The notes under the pieces were generated by a model that did no database searches, was not told where the DNA came from, and was given only the letters and a program-made list of their open reading frames with translations. Source: Halobellus sp. Atlit-31R (GTDB lineage: Archaea; Halobacteriota; Halobacteria; Halobacteriales; Haloferacaceae). Taken from it: a stretch of 64,000 bases of DNA. Positions 55,617-63,150 of this stretch are shown here, in pieces; position 1 is the stretch's first letter; every line of letters begins with the position of its first letter. Location of the stretch: assembly GCA_003665935.1 (NCBI GenBank), contig QPLR01000006.1, forward strand, positions 124,001-188,000, in the 5' to 3' direction. Position numbers and translations under genes: made by a program.

Positions 55617-56855
55617 GTGTTGGACAACAGATTGACCGGCGGCCGTGACTTCGCCGAGGGTTCGGCTGGGCGGGGTATCACAATCGCGACCGGCTGGCTG
55701 GTGCTCTTGTTCGTCGGTGCGTACCTGATCACCCCCGCAAGTATTCTCACGCTGGTGATGGAGGACCTCGATATCACCGAAGCGACGGCTGCTGCACTCG
55801 TCTCGATGCCACAGGTCGCCGCGACGGTGATCGGAATCCCCGTCGGAATCTATCTCGATCGCGTCGAATCCCGGGCTGCTGTTCCGGTCGCGGCAGCCAT
55901 CCTCCTCGTCGGTAGCATCGGCGACTGGTTCGCTGCGAGCGGGGGGAACGTCTCGCTGCTGATCGCCTCGCGGCTCGTTGCAGGCGTCGGAATGTTCGTT
56001 CTGTGGGTAGTCTGCATCAACGTCGCCTCGAGTACCTTCCCGCCGGACAGACGAGCGACGGCGACGTCGGTGATCATTTCCGGCTACCCCGCTGGCTACG
56101 CACTCGGGCAACTCGGGTCGCCGCGCCTCGCCGAAATCGTCGGCTGGCCGGGGGCGTTCCCCGTCTTCGGCGGCGCGGTGCTGCTGATGTCGATCGCGTT
56201 CTACGTCGCCGTCGGACGAGTCTCGCGGTTCCAGACGGACACGGAGCCGATGACGGTAGTGGACTTCAAGCGGGTAGTGACGAACTGGAACGTGTGGATG
56301 GTGGTCGCCGTCACCGTCCTCGGCTACTCGCTGTATATGGTGTTCAACTCGTGGATGCCGACCTACATCACCCGTCGGTTCGGGGTGTCACTGGCGGAGA
56401 GCGGCACGTTCGTCGCGCTGTTCCCCGCGGTCGGAATCCTCGCTCGACCGACAGGGGGGTGGCTCTCGGACACGGTGTTCGCCCGGCGGCGACGCCCCGT
56501 CTTCGCCGCCTCGTTCGTCGGGGCAACTCTACTGGCGGTCGTGATGTTCTACAGCCCGACGATCGCGGCGCTGGTCGCGATGCTCGTCTTTGCCGGGGTG
56601 TTTATTCAACTGCAGATCGGGCTGATGTACCAGTCCATTCAGGAGTTCGTCGCTCCGAGTGCGGCCGGAACCGCCGTCTCACTCGCCAGTGTGGCCGGGT
56701 GGCTGGGGTCGTTCGTTGCGCCCGTCGTGGCCGGAGAACTGGTCGCCACCGCCGGCACCTACGCCGTCCTGTTCGTGCTTGCGGTCGGTCTCGGTGTGAC
56801 GGGGTCACTCACCGTCTGGCAGATGGCCGAGTCCGGCGAGTTTGCAGCAACCTGA
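55617..56855 (+). CDS. MFS transporter (CynX/nitrate-porter-like group)
   Basis: 412 residues with about 12 hydrophobic helices. The MFS loop motif is visible as VGIYLDRVESRAA after helix 2 and GGWLSDTVFARRRRP after helix 8. The N-terminus (WLVLLFVGAYLITPASILTLV) fits the cyanate/nitrate-type MFS group, though the substrate is unknown. The start is a GTG at 55617, giving MLDNRLTGG. It is not obviously in an operon with either neighbour and converges with the DoxX-like gene, whose stop lies five nt away. Confidence 0.85.
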   Translation: MLDNRLTGGRDFAEGSAGRGITIATGWLVLLFVGAYLITPASILTLVMEDLDITEATAAALVSMPQVAATVIGIPVGIYLDRVESRAAVPVAAAILLVGSIGDWFAASGGNVSLLIASRLVAGVGMFVLWVVCINVASSTFPPDRRATATSVIISGYPAGYALGQLGSPRLAEIVGWPGAFPVFGGAVLLMSIAFYVAVGRVSRFQTDTEPMTVVDFKRVVTNWNVWMVVAVTVLGYSLYMVFNSWMPTYITRRFGVSLAESGTFVALFPAVGILARPTGGWLSDTVFARRRRPVFAASFVGATLLAVVMFYSPTIAALVAMLVFAGVFIQLQIGLMYQSIQEFVAPSAAGTAVSLASVAGWLGSFVAPVVAGELVATAGTYAVLFVLAVGLGVTGSLTVWQMAESGEFAAT

Positions 56856-56859
56856 CTGC

Positions 56860-57336
56860 CTACGACTCGTCTCGGACGGTCCCTCCCACAACGAGCGCCG
56901 CCGCGATGATTACCAGGTTTTTGATGATGTACTGTCCCTCGACGGTCAGCGCGTGCGGGAACGTAACGTAGACGACGTCGGGAAGAAGGATCAGTGGGAG
57001 GAACGTTCCCGGTAGCTGAACGGCCAACAACAGTAGCCCCACGCGTATGAGCGGACGGTAGAGCAGACAGAGCCCGATCAGGACTTCCCAGACGCCGAGG
57101 ACGGGGACGAACACCTCGGACGGGACCACGTACACAGTGGACGCGACGAGGTCGGCAGCCGGCGAGACGCCGAGCACTTTCAGTCCACCAAACCAGATGA
57201 ACACGATCCCGAGCGCCGCTTGGAGGGCCGGAACACTCCACCGATCCATCAGCGATGCGATCGTCGCATCGATCGCATCGAGACGTTCGCGGTACTCTAC
57301 CCATCGCTGTCGTGTCTCTGTTTCTCGGGCAGCCAT
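56860..57336 (-). CDS. DoxX-like small integral membrane protein
   Basis: 158 residues from the ATG at 57336 (MAARETETRQRW), chosen because a TATA box lies 26-31 nt upstream; an upstream in-frame start at 57444 would add 36 unlikely residues. After a charged N-terminus come four hydrophobic helices: ALGIVFIWFGGLKVLG, FVPVLGVWEVLIGLCLLY, LLLLAVQLPGTFLPLILL and IIKNLVIIAAALVVGG. This four-helix pattern with 'WFGGLK' and 'WE...G' is DoxX/DoxD-family. Role unclear, often linked to redox or thiosulfate metabolism. Confidence 0.78.
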   Translation of the reverse strand: MAARETETRQRWVEYRERLDAIDATIASLMDRWSVPALQAALGIVFIWFGGLKVLGVSPAADLVASTVYVVPSEVFVPVLGVWEVLIGLCLLYRPLIRVGLLLLAVQLPGTFLPLILLPDVVYVTFPHALTVEGQYIIKNLVIIAAALVVGGTVRDES

Positions 57337-57361
57337 ACTACCAAATAGTACGGCCTCAGAG

Positions 57362-57367
57362 CTAAAA
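57362..57367 (-). promoter_or_regulatory. TATA-like box of the DoxX-like gene
   Basis: TTTTAG on the minus strand, 26-31 nt upstream of the ATG at 57336, supporting the shorter start. Confidence 0.5.
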
Positions 57368-57453
57368 CCCTTCTTAGCTCCTAATTTACCATTGACGTCT
57401 CCCGACTGCAGGCGCCGGCCTCGCTGTCGACGCTCGGTGACCAAGAACTGACA

Positions 57454-57466
57454 AATTTATTATAAT
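57454..57466 (+). promoter_or_regulatory. TATA-like region of the UspA gene
   Basis: AATTTATTATAAT lies 48-60 nt before the ATG at 57514, implying a short 5' leader of about 20-30 nt. Confidence 0.45.
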
Positions 57467-57513
57467 TCTCGGTTCACCGATCAGCTAAATATGGATGCCG
57501 TCGTTAGTATAGT

Positions 57514-58398
57514 ATGGCTCTACGGGTCGTGGTACCGTACGACGGGGCAGAACACTCCCGGTTCGCGATCGACTGTGCCTTCGAGCGATTCGCTCCGGAA
57601 GAGATCACCATCTTGCACGTGATCGAACCGTTCCCCGATCACAGCAAGGCAGCCGGCCATCGCGGGCACAGATACGCCCGAGTCTTTCAGCAGAAACAGC
57701 AGTTCCTCGCAGAAGCCGTAGCAGCGGGGCACGATTCGGATCGACGCATCAGCACCGAACTGATCTACGGGAGACCAGTCGTCGAAGTCCCCCGGTACGT
57801 CGAAAGTAACGGGGCCGACGAAGTCATTATGGGCTCTCGTGGGCTGGACGGCCTCTCGAACGTTCTCCTCGGGAGCGTTTCCCAAGCGGTCGTCCGGAGG
57901 ACGCCCGTGCCGGCGACGATCGTTCGAACCCCCGGCGAGACGGAAACCGGTGACCGGACCGAGCCCCGGTCGATCCTCGTCCTCTTCGACGGGTCAGCCC
58001 GTTCTCGGAGTGCTCTCACGTACGCCTGTGAAGAGTTCCAGAACGCGGCGATAACTGTGCTGTTCGTCTCCGGGAGGGCGGCGACCGAACACGAAAGTAT
58101 CGAGTCGGCGACCGACCTCGACGAGGCGGTGGCGCGAGGTAGCACTGGGGACGATGACGAGAGCGAACGGGTCCGGTCTGCGTCCAGGCGCATTGCGGAG
58201 CGATACGGTCACGAAGTCACCCCCGTGTTCGCGGTCGGGGATGCAGCGAACGAGGTCCTCAGATGGGCCGACGACCACGAGGTCGATCACATCGTCGTCG
58301 GCAGGCGCGGTCGCGGGGGGCTCAAGGGGCTACTGTCGGGAAGCGTCGCCGAAATCATCGCTCGGCGTGCACCGGTTTCGGTGACGGTCGTGCCGTAA
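57514..58398 (+). CDS. Tandem universal stress protein (two UspA domains)
   Basis: 294 residues. Domain 1 spans 1-140 (LRVVVPYDGAEHSRFAIDCAF at the start and the ATP-loop GSRGLDGLSNVLLGSVSQ near its end). Domain 2 spans about 152-294 (SILVLFDGSARSRSALTYA and GRRGRGGLKGLLSGSVAE). Both keep the G-x2-G-x9-G-S pattern of ATP-binding Usp proteins. Usp proteins act in stress response; the specific trigger is unknown. It is followed by a small conserved-looking protein with its own promoter. Confidence 0.9.
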   Translation: MALRVVVPYDGAEHSRFAIDCAFERFAPEEITILHVIEPFPDHSKAAGHRGHRYARVFQQKQQFLAEAVAAGHDSDRRISTELIYGRPVVEVPRYVESNGADEVIMGSRGLDGLSNVLLGSVSQAVVRRTPVPATIVRTPGETETGDRTEPRSILVLFDGSARSRSALTYACEEFQNAAITVLFVSGRAATEHESIESATDLDEAVARGSTGDDDESERVRSASRRIAERYGHEVTPVFAVGDAANEVLRWADDHEVDHIVVGRRGRGGLKGLLSGSVAEIIARRAPVSVTVVP

Positions 58399-58449
58399 GC
58401 GACGTCGCTCGCCATCACTGCCTCGACGACACCACACCGTCGAGCCACA

Positions 58450-58463
58450 CGAAAGCGTTGATA
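58450..58463 (+). promoter_or_regulatory. BRE/TATA of the 58486 gene
   Basis: CGAAAGCGTTGATA: a BRE-like CGAAA and a TATA-like TTGATA centred about 26 nt before the ATG at 58486. Leaderless spacing. Confidence 0.45.
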
Positions 58464-58485
58464 CGACAGATACCGTATAAAGAAT

Positions 58486-58911
58486 ATGGAGAATCCACCA
58501 ACCGAGACGAATCTCGACCCGGCGCTCGCCGACTCCGTCGTGACGACGGTCCGCACTGGGCTCGGTGACACGCTCCGGAGCGTGATCGCCTTCTCACCGT
58601 CGGGATTCGACGTCTTGTACATCCGATCAGACCTCTACGACTCCCCCGAGCAGGTACGAGAGGCGAAAGGCCAGCTGGTCGAATTCGAGAGAGTTGGTTT
58701 CGCTGAGGCACCCATCCGCACTGCGATCGCGGAGACCGAGAGTCGAGCGACCATCGGCCCGTACGCGTTCACGGTGCGCTTTCACGAAGAGGGGTTCGTG
58801 GTCAGACAGATCGTGGACGACTTCGGGATCCTGTTCACGACCGATAGTATGGACGTCAGAGCGTTCACCGAAACCGCAGTCTCGATACAGTCACTTCTGG
58901 GAGACGAGTAG
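58486..58911 (+). CDS. Small conserved-looking haloarchaeal protein
   Basis: 141 residues, soluble, mixed alpha/beta. It reads SVVTTVRTGLGDTLRSVIAFSP and FDVLYIRSDLYDSPEQVRE, with a later ATIGPYAFTVRFHEEGFVVR. The pattern resembles a small haloarchaeal family of unknown function that I cannot name safely. No catalytic or DNA-binding motif is visible. It follows the UspA gene on the same strand by 87 nt but has its own promoter, so a shared stress role is only a guess. Confidence 0.72.
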   Translation: MENPPTETNLDPALADSVVTTVRTGLGDTLRSVIAFSPSGFDVLYIRSDLYDSPEQVREAKGQLVEFERVGFAEAPIRTAIAETESRATIGPYAFTVRFHEEGFVVRQIVDDFGILFTTDSMDVRAFTETAVSIQSLLGDE

Positions 58912-59221
58912 TGGGGCGATCGCCGCCCGCCACCTGCCTGGGCTGTCGGTCGTGCGATCCGGAAAGCGAGGACTTGCGACCGTTTCTGTAGTCCACACGT
59001 CCCCGGCCTCCGCTATTCCCGCGGCCGGAGACTCGTATGCGCCCGGGCTGTCGCGTCCGTGCGTGGAAGAAACGAATATACCAGACTCAAACCCAGCTTA
59101 CTGGACAGAAAATGTATAGATGCCGGTACTTAATTACCGATATGGTCATATATTTCCGCATCCTCTCCCAGACTGTGAATTCAGAAATCAACAGAGTGCT
59201 AGCGCTCCAGGAGGCGTTCCC
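58912..59221. other. Intergenic and 5' leader of the Mrp operon
   Basis: No gene is seen. It contains a TATA-like element at 59148-59155 (CATATATT) about 70 nt before the MrpE start, and a strong ribosome-binding site GGAGG at 59210-59214, seven nt before the GTG at 59222. So, unlike most genes in the window, the operon seems to have a leadered transcript. Confidence 0.5.
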
Positions 59222-59773
59222 GTGACACAGCTCGCGGTCTCGGACGAGTCCACCCGACAGCGGGTCACACGGGTGGGCGCGACGGGCGCTGTCGCGTTTC
59301 TGTTCTATCTGGCGCTCGGGGACCCAACAGACCCGTTCGACGTCGTCACCGGATTTACGAGCGCAGTAGTCGTCGCCGCCATTCTTGCGAGAGTCGCTTT
59401 CGACTCCGTTCCGTCACGCGGCACCCTCCGGGCCGGGCTCCGGGCCATCGTGTTCCTGCCCATACTCCTGACAGCGGTCGTTCGCTCGAATCTGGCCCTA
59501 GCGGCGGTCGTGCTGGACCCCGAACTGCCGATCGACCCCGACGTGGTTCGGATCCCCGCGCCGGATGGCGCAGTCGCTCGTGCCCTGCTGGCAAACAGCA
59601 TTACTCTCACACCCGGGACGTTGACGCTGGACCTCCTCGAGGACGAACTCGTCGTTCACACACTGACCGCGGCGAGTCGGGCGGAGCTTCTGGAGGGATC
59701 GCTGGTTCGGTGGGTCGCGATGGTCAGCGGCGAGCGAGCCCGGACCGGGCGGGTGGAGGCGGGGGATGACTGA
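59222..59773 (+). CDS. mnhE: Na+/H+ antiporter subunit E (MrpE/MnhE)
   Basis: 183 residues. The GTG at 59222 is favoured because GGAGG lies seven nt upstream; the in-frame ATG at 59120 lies in the promoter region. The N-terminal helices (GATGAVAFLFYLAL, AVVVAAILARVAF) are followed by the MrpE core: LPILLTAVVRSNLALAAVV, then a block with LANSITLTPGTLTLDL, the best conserved stretch of this family, and a cytoplasmic C-terminus. MrpE is a subunit of the multi-gene Mrp antiporter, which exchanges Na+ for H+. The stop overlaps the next gene. Confidence 0.88.
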   Translation: MTQLAVSDESTRQRVTRVGATGAVAFLFYLALGDPTDPFDVVTGFTSAVVVAAILARVAFDSVPSRGTLRAGLRAIVFLPILLTAVVRSNLALAAVVLDPELPIDPDVVRIPAPDGAVARALLANSITLTPGTLTLDLLEDELVVHTLTAASRAELLEGSLVRWVAMVSGERARTGRVEAGDD

Positions 59774-60032
59774 CGCATTGGTCGTCGGCGCGGCCGCGCT
59801 TATCCTCCTCGCGCTCGTGCTGTTCCGGCAGGTCATCGTGGGACCGACGACCGCCGACCGACTCGTAGCCGTCAACGTCATCGGAACCGCAGCGGTCGTC
59901 GTCATCGCGCTCCTCAGCGCGGCGTTCGACGAGCCGGGATTCCTCGACGTAGCGCTCGTGTACGCGCTGTTGAACTTCCTGCTGTCGCTCGGGCTCGCAC
60001 GCTTTTCGATCGAGCGGGGAGAACTGCTGTGA
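59766..60032 (+). CDS. mnhF: Antiporter subunit F (MrpF/MnhF)
   Basis: 88 residues with three hydrophobic helices. VGPTTADRLVAVNVIGTAAV is the signature of the MrpF family, followed by FLDVALVYALLNFLLSLGLARF. The ATG overlaps the end of mnhE by 8 nt, and its own stop overlaps the start of mnhG in a GTGA. Confidence 0.9.
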   Translation: MTDALVVGAAALILLALVLFRQVIVGPTTADRLVAVNVIGTAAVVVIALLSAAFDEPGFLDVALVYALLNFLLSLGLARFSIERGELL

Positions 60033-60358
60033 CGCCCACCGACGTGGCAGTCGCGGGACTCGTCGCGGCGAGCGTCTTCTTCTCGTTCGTCGCAGTCGTG
60101 GGGTTCGTTCGGCTTCCCGACCTGTTCGCCCGCGCGCACGCCGCCTCGAAGAGCGAGACACTCGGCGCGTTGTTCGGGTTAGCAGCCGCGGCGGTCGCTT
60201 TCGGTCCGGGACAGGCGAGTCTGAAACTCGGGTTGCTCGCGGTGTTCGTTCTCGTGACGAGCCCGACGGCAGTCCACGCCATCGCCAGAGCAGCGCTGCT
60301 CGCCGGTGCAACCCCCCAGACGGCAGTGAGCGACGAGACGGAACGGGAGGGGCAGTGA
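60029..60358 (+). CDS. mnhG: Antiporter subunit G (MrpG/MnhG)
   Basis: 109 residues from a GTG that overlaps the mnhF stop. Three helices with the family signature VGFVRLPDLFARAHAASKSETLG, then a Gly/Ala-rich helix and FVLVTSPTAVHAIARAA. Typical of MnhG, a small membrane subunit of the antiporter. Confidence 0.9.
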   Translation: MTPTDVAVAGLVAASVFFSFVAVVGFVRLPDLFARAHAASKSETLGALFGLAAAAVAFGPGQASLKLGLLAVFVLVTSPTAVHAIARAALLAGATPQTAVSDETEREGQ

Positions 60359-60894
60359 TGACTCCGACTGAACTGCTCTTGTCGGTGCTTTTCGGACTCG
60401 TACTCGTGACCGCGGTGGTCGCCGCCCTCGCTCGAACGCTGACGACCGCGCTGGTCGCGTTCGCAGCGTACAGCCTCGGGCTCGCGATCGTGTGGATCGC
60501 GTTCCGGGCACCCGACGTCGCGCTCACGGAGGCGGCTGTCGGTGCCGGCGTGACGACCGCGCTCTTTCTGTTGCTCGTACGTCGACTCGGTGGGGCGGCC
60601 CCGTCGCCACCGTCACACCGACGTCGGCCGGCATCAGTCGCGGTCGCAGCCCTCGTGTCGGCCGGCCTCTTGCTCACCGTACCGGCGCTCCCGGTCGTCG
60701 GCTCGCCGGACGCACCGGCGTTCGGACCGGTCGTCGAGTACTACCTCAGTGACGCGGGCGAGCGAGGGATCGACAACGTCGTGACCGCGGTGCTGGTCGT
60801 CTACCGCGGGTTCGACACCTTCGGCGAGATCGCGGTCGTGTTCACAGCGGCCGTCGCGGTCATCGCGGTCCTCCGCCGGGGGGTGGTGGCGTGA
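60355..60894 (+). CDS. Antiporter subunit, MrpA C-terminal-like (DUF4040/MbhD-MbhE)
   Basis: 179 residues. The first part (AFAAYSLGLAIVWIAFRAPDVALTEAAVGAG) is the DUF4040/MbhD signature. The second part has the MbhE-like DNVVTAVLVVYRGFDTFGEIAVV. In bacterial Mrp these segments form the C-terminus of MrpA; here they are a separate gene, the usual archaeal layout. The start is the GTG at 60355 or the ATG right after it; both overlap or touch the mnhG stop. Four to six hydrophobic helices. Confidence 0.85.
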   Translation: MMTPTELLLSVLFGLVLVTAVVAALARTLTTALVAFAAYSLGLAIVWIAFRAPDVALTEAAVGAGVTTALFLLLVRRLGGAAPSPPSHRRRPASVAVAALVSAGLLLTVPALPVVGSPDAPAFGPVVEYYLSDAGERGIDNVVTAVLVVYRGFDTFGEIAVVFTAAVAVIAVLRRGVVA

Positions 60895-61325
60895 CTCGCC
60901 GTGCCGACAGTTCGGTCGTGATGACGACTGTCCGCCTCCTCTCGCCGTTCGTGCTCACGTTCGCGCTCTTTACCCTCTTTCACGGGACCAGCTCCGTCGG
61001 CGGGGGGTTCCAGGGTGGCGTCGTCGCGGCGTCGGTCGTCGTGATGTTCGCCTTCGCCTTCGGGATCGAGGACACCGCTGCGTGGCTTCGATCGGGCGGG
61101 CTCTTGGGACTCGCCGTGGCTGCTCCGGTCGCCTTCGGCGTCGTGGCACTCGCGGGAATCGCCAGCGGCGGTGCATTTCTCCAGTTCGACCTCCTTCCGA
61201 TCCCGAAGGCGTCGGTGTACGCGACCGAGGCCATCGAACTCGGGATCGGCGCGACCGTCGCCGCAGTGGTGATCGTCCTGTTCGTCTCGCTGGCTGAACG
61301 GCCCTCGGAGCGTGAACAGCCGTGA
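60891..61325 (+). CDS. mnhB: Antiporter subunit B (MrpB/MnhB)
   Basis: 144 residues from a GTG overlapping the previous stop (GTGA). The MnhB signature is visible: LLSPFVLTFALFTLFHGTSSVGGGFQGGVVAA, then several helices including EAIELGIGATVAAVVIVLFV. A membrane subunit of the Mrp complex. Its stop overlaps mnhC. Confidence 0.9.
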   Translation: MTRRADSSVVMTTVRLLSPFVLTFALFTLFHGTSSVGGGFQGGVVAASVVVMFAFAFGIEDTAAWLRSGGLLGLAVAAPVAFGVVALAGIASGGAFLQFDLLPIPKASVYATEAIELGIGATVAAVVIVLFVSLAERPSEREQP

Positions 61326-61681
61326 CAGCTGTCGAGTCCGTGCTCGTCGACCGCGGGGCCTACGTCGTCTACGCGCTGCTCGTCGGCATCGGCCTCTTCG
61401 TCCTCGTCGACGACGACAACCTCGTCAAGAAGATCGTCGGGCTGAATCTGTTTCAGACGGGCGTCTTCCTGTTTTTCATCGCCGCCGCATTCCGCACCGA
61501 CGGGCGCGCACCGCTACTCACTGCGAGCGGACCGTACACCAACCCGCTTCCGCACGTGCTCATCCTGACGGCCATCGTCGTCGGCGTGAGCGTCACCGCC
61601 GTCGCACTCGCGCTCGTCGTTCGGCTCTACGACGAGTACGGTACCGTCAGTGAAACCGAGATCCGGGAGGTGCGGGGATGA
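61322..61681 (+). CDS. mnhC: Antiporter subunit C (MrpC/MnhC, NuoK-like)
   Basis: 119 residues, three helices, NuoK-like. VGIGLFVLVDDDNLVKKIVGLNLFQTGVFLF is the recognisable core with the conserved glycine-asparagine pattern, followed by DPLPHVLILTAIVV-type sequence (here NPLPHVLILTAIVVGVSVTA). GTG start overlapping mnhB (GTGA); stop overlaps mnhD (ATGA). Confidence 0.9.
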   Translation: MTAVESVLVDRGAYVVYALLVGIGLFVLVDDDNLVKKIVGLNLFQTGVFLFFIAAAFRTDGRAPLLTASGPYTNPLPHVLILTAIVVGVSVTAVALALVVRLYDEYGTVSETEIREVRG

Positions 61682-63150
61682 ATCACCTGCTTCCCCTGCT
61701 GGTCGCTCTTCCCGTACTCGGGGCGCTCGTCCCGTTCGGCCTCGGTCGTCGGTTTCCGGCTCTCAGCCGTCGAGCCACCGCGGTCGTCCTGCTCGGACAG
61801 GTCGGACTCGCGGTGGCCGTCGTCGCCGGCGTCGCGGCGAACGGGTCACTGACCTACGTCGTCGGCGGCCTCCCCGCAGCCGTCGGCATCGGGCTGCTCG
61901 CGGATCAGGTATCGAGCCTGTTTGTGCTGTTCGTCGCCGTCGCGGCAGCGACGCTGTACGTGACCGTCCGAACGGACCCGACCGGATCGACGGACGCCCT
62001 CTGGCTTCTGTTCGTCGCCGGGCTGACGGGTATCGCCGTCACTGCCGACGTGTTCAACCTCTACGTCTTCCTCGAAATCGCCGGACTGGCAGCGTACGCG
62101 CTGGTCGCGAGCCGTCGCGGCCCGACTGCCGCACTCGCCGCCCTGCACTATCTGCTGGTCGGTACCGTCGGCGCGACGTTCTACCTCCTGGGCGTGGGTT
62201 ATCTCTACGTCGCGACCGGCACGCTCGCGATGGCTGACCTCGGTCCCGCGCTGGCGCGAGTCGGTTACGATTCGCCGCTGGTCGGTGCCGCGTTTCTCCT
62301 CGTCGTACTCGGCCTGGGGGTGAAGCTCGCGCTGTTCCCGCTCCACACCTGGAAGCCCGACGCGTACGCGGCCGCCGAGACGGACGTCGCCGCGTTACTC
62401 GCGACGCTCGGCTCGACGATTCCGGGGTACGCGCTCGTCCGCCTGACGTTCGACGTGTTCACAGTCGAGTTCCTCGCCACAGTCTCGCTCGTCCGAACGG
62501 GCCTCCTGATCGCCGGCGTCGTCAGCACCGTCGTCGGTGGCTACCTGACGCTTCGGCAGTCGAACGTCCGTCGTCTGCTGTCGTACTCGTCGGTCCTCCA
62601 GTTCGGTCTCATAGTCGTCGGTATCGGGCTCGCGACTCCCGCAGCCGTGACGGCGGTGATCGTCCTGCTGGTCGCGAACGGAATCGCCAAGGGCGGACTG
62701 TTCGTCGCGGCAGGCGTGTTCGAGCGCGAGTTCGGTGCGTACACCGTTGCCGAGTACGCCGGGCGCGCGCGCGACCGGCCGGTTCTGGCGGCAGCGGTCG
62801 CTATCGCCTTCACGTCGCTCGTCGGGTTGCCCCCCACCGTCGGGTTCGCCGGGAAGTGGTACCTCGCGGTCGCCGCCGTAGCGGTCGGCGAGTGGATCGT
62901 CGCCGCCGTCGTCCTGCTCAGCACGCTGCTCTCGCTCACGTACGCCGCCCGCGTGGTCGAGCAGCTCTATCTATCGCCTGCCCCCGCGGACGAGACAGTC
63001 GCCGCTGACGGCGGGGCGGGAGCCACCCGTCCGGTGTCGGCCGTCGCGGTCGCGGTCGTAGTTCTGTCGGCCGTCGCGACGGTCGTCTTAGGTCTGGGAT
63101 CGACGGCGTTCGCAGAGTGGATCGCGCCCGTCGTGGAGGGGTGGGTATGA
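61678..63150 (+). CDS. mnhD: Antiporter subunit D (MrpD/MnhD, NuoM/N-like)
   Basis: 490 residues with about 14 hydrophobic helices, a normal length for MrpD. NVFNLYVFLEIAGLAAYALVAS-type sequence (here FNLYVFLEIAGLAAYAL) contains the conserved helix-5 glutamate. FPLHTWKPDAYAAAE holds the conserved Lys/His region, and LSYSSVLQFGLI and NGIAKGGLFVAAG match the NuoM/N antiporter signature with its lysine. This subunit carries one of the proton or sodium paths. ATGA overlap with mnhC; its stop overlaps the next gene (ATGA). Confidence 0.92.
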   Translation: MNHLLPLLVALPVLGALVPFGLGRRFPALSRRATAVVLLGQVGLAVAVVAGVAANGSLTYVVGGLPAAVGIGLLADQVSSLFVLFVAVAAATLYVTVRTDPTGSTDALWLLFVAGLTGIAVTADVFNLYVFLEIAGLAAYALVASRRGPTAALAALHYLLVGTVGATFYLLGVGYLYVATGTLAMADLGPALARVGYDSPLVGAAFLLVVLGLGVKLALFPLHTWKPDAYAAAETDVAALLATLGSTIPGYALVRLTFDVFTVEFLATVSLVRTGLLIAGVVSTVVGGYLTLRQSNVRRLLSYSSVLQFGLIVVGIGLATPAAVTAVIVLLVANGIAKGGLFVAAGVFEREFGAYTVAEYAGRARDRPVLAAAVAIAFTSLVGLPPTVGFAGKWYLAVAAVAVGEWIVAAVVLLSTLLSLTYAARVVEQLYLSPAPADETVAADGGAGATRPVSAVAVAVVVLSAVATVVLGLGSTAFAEWIAPVVEGWV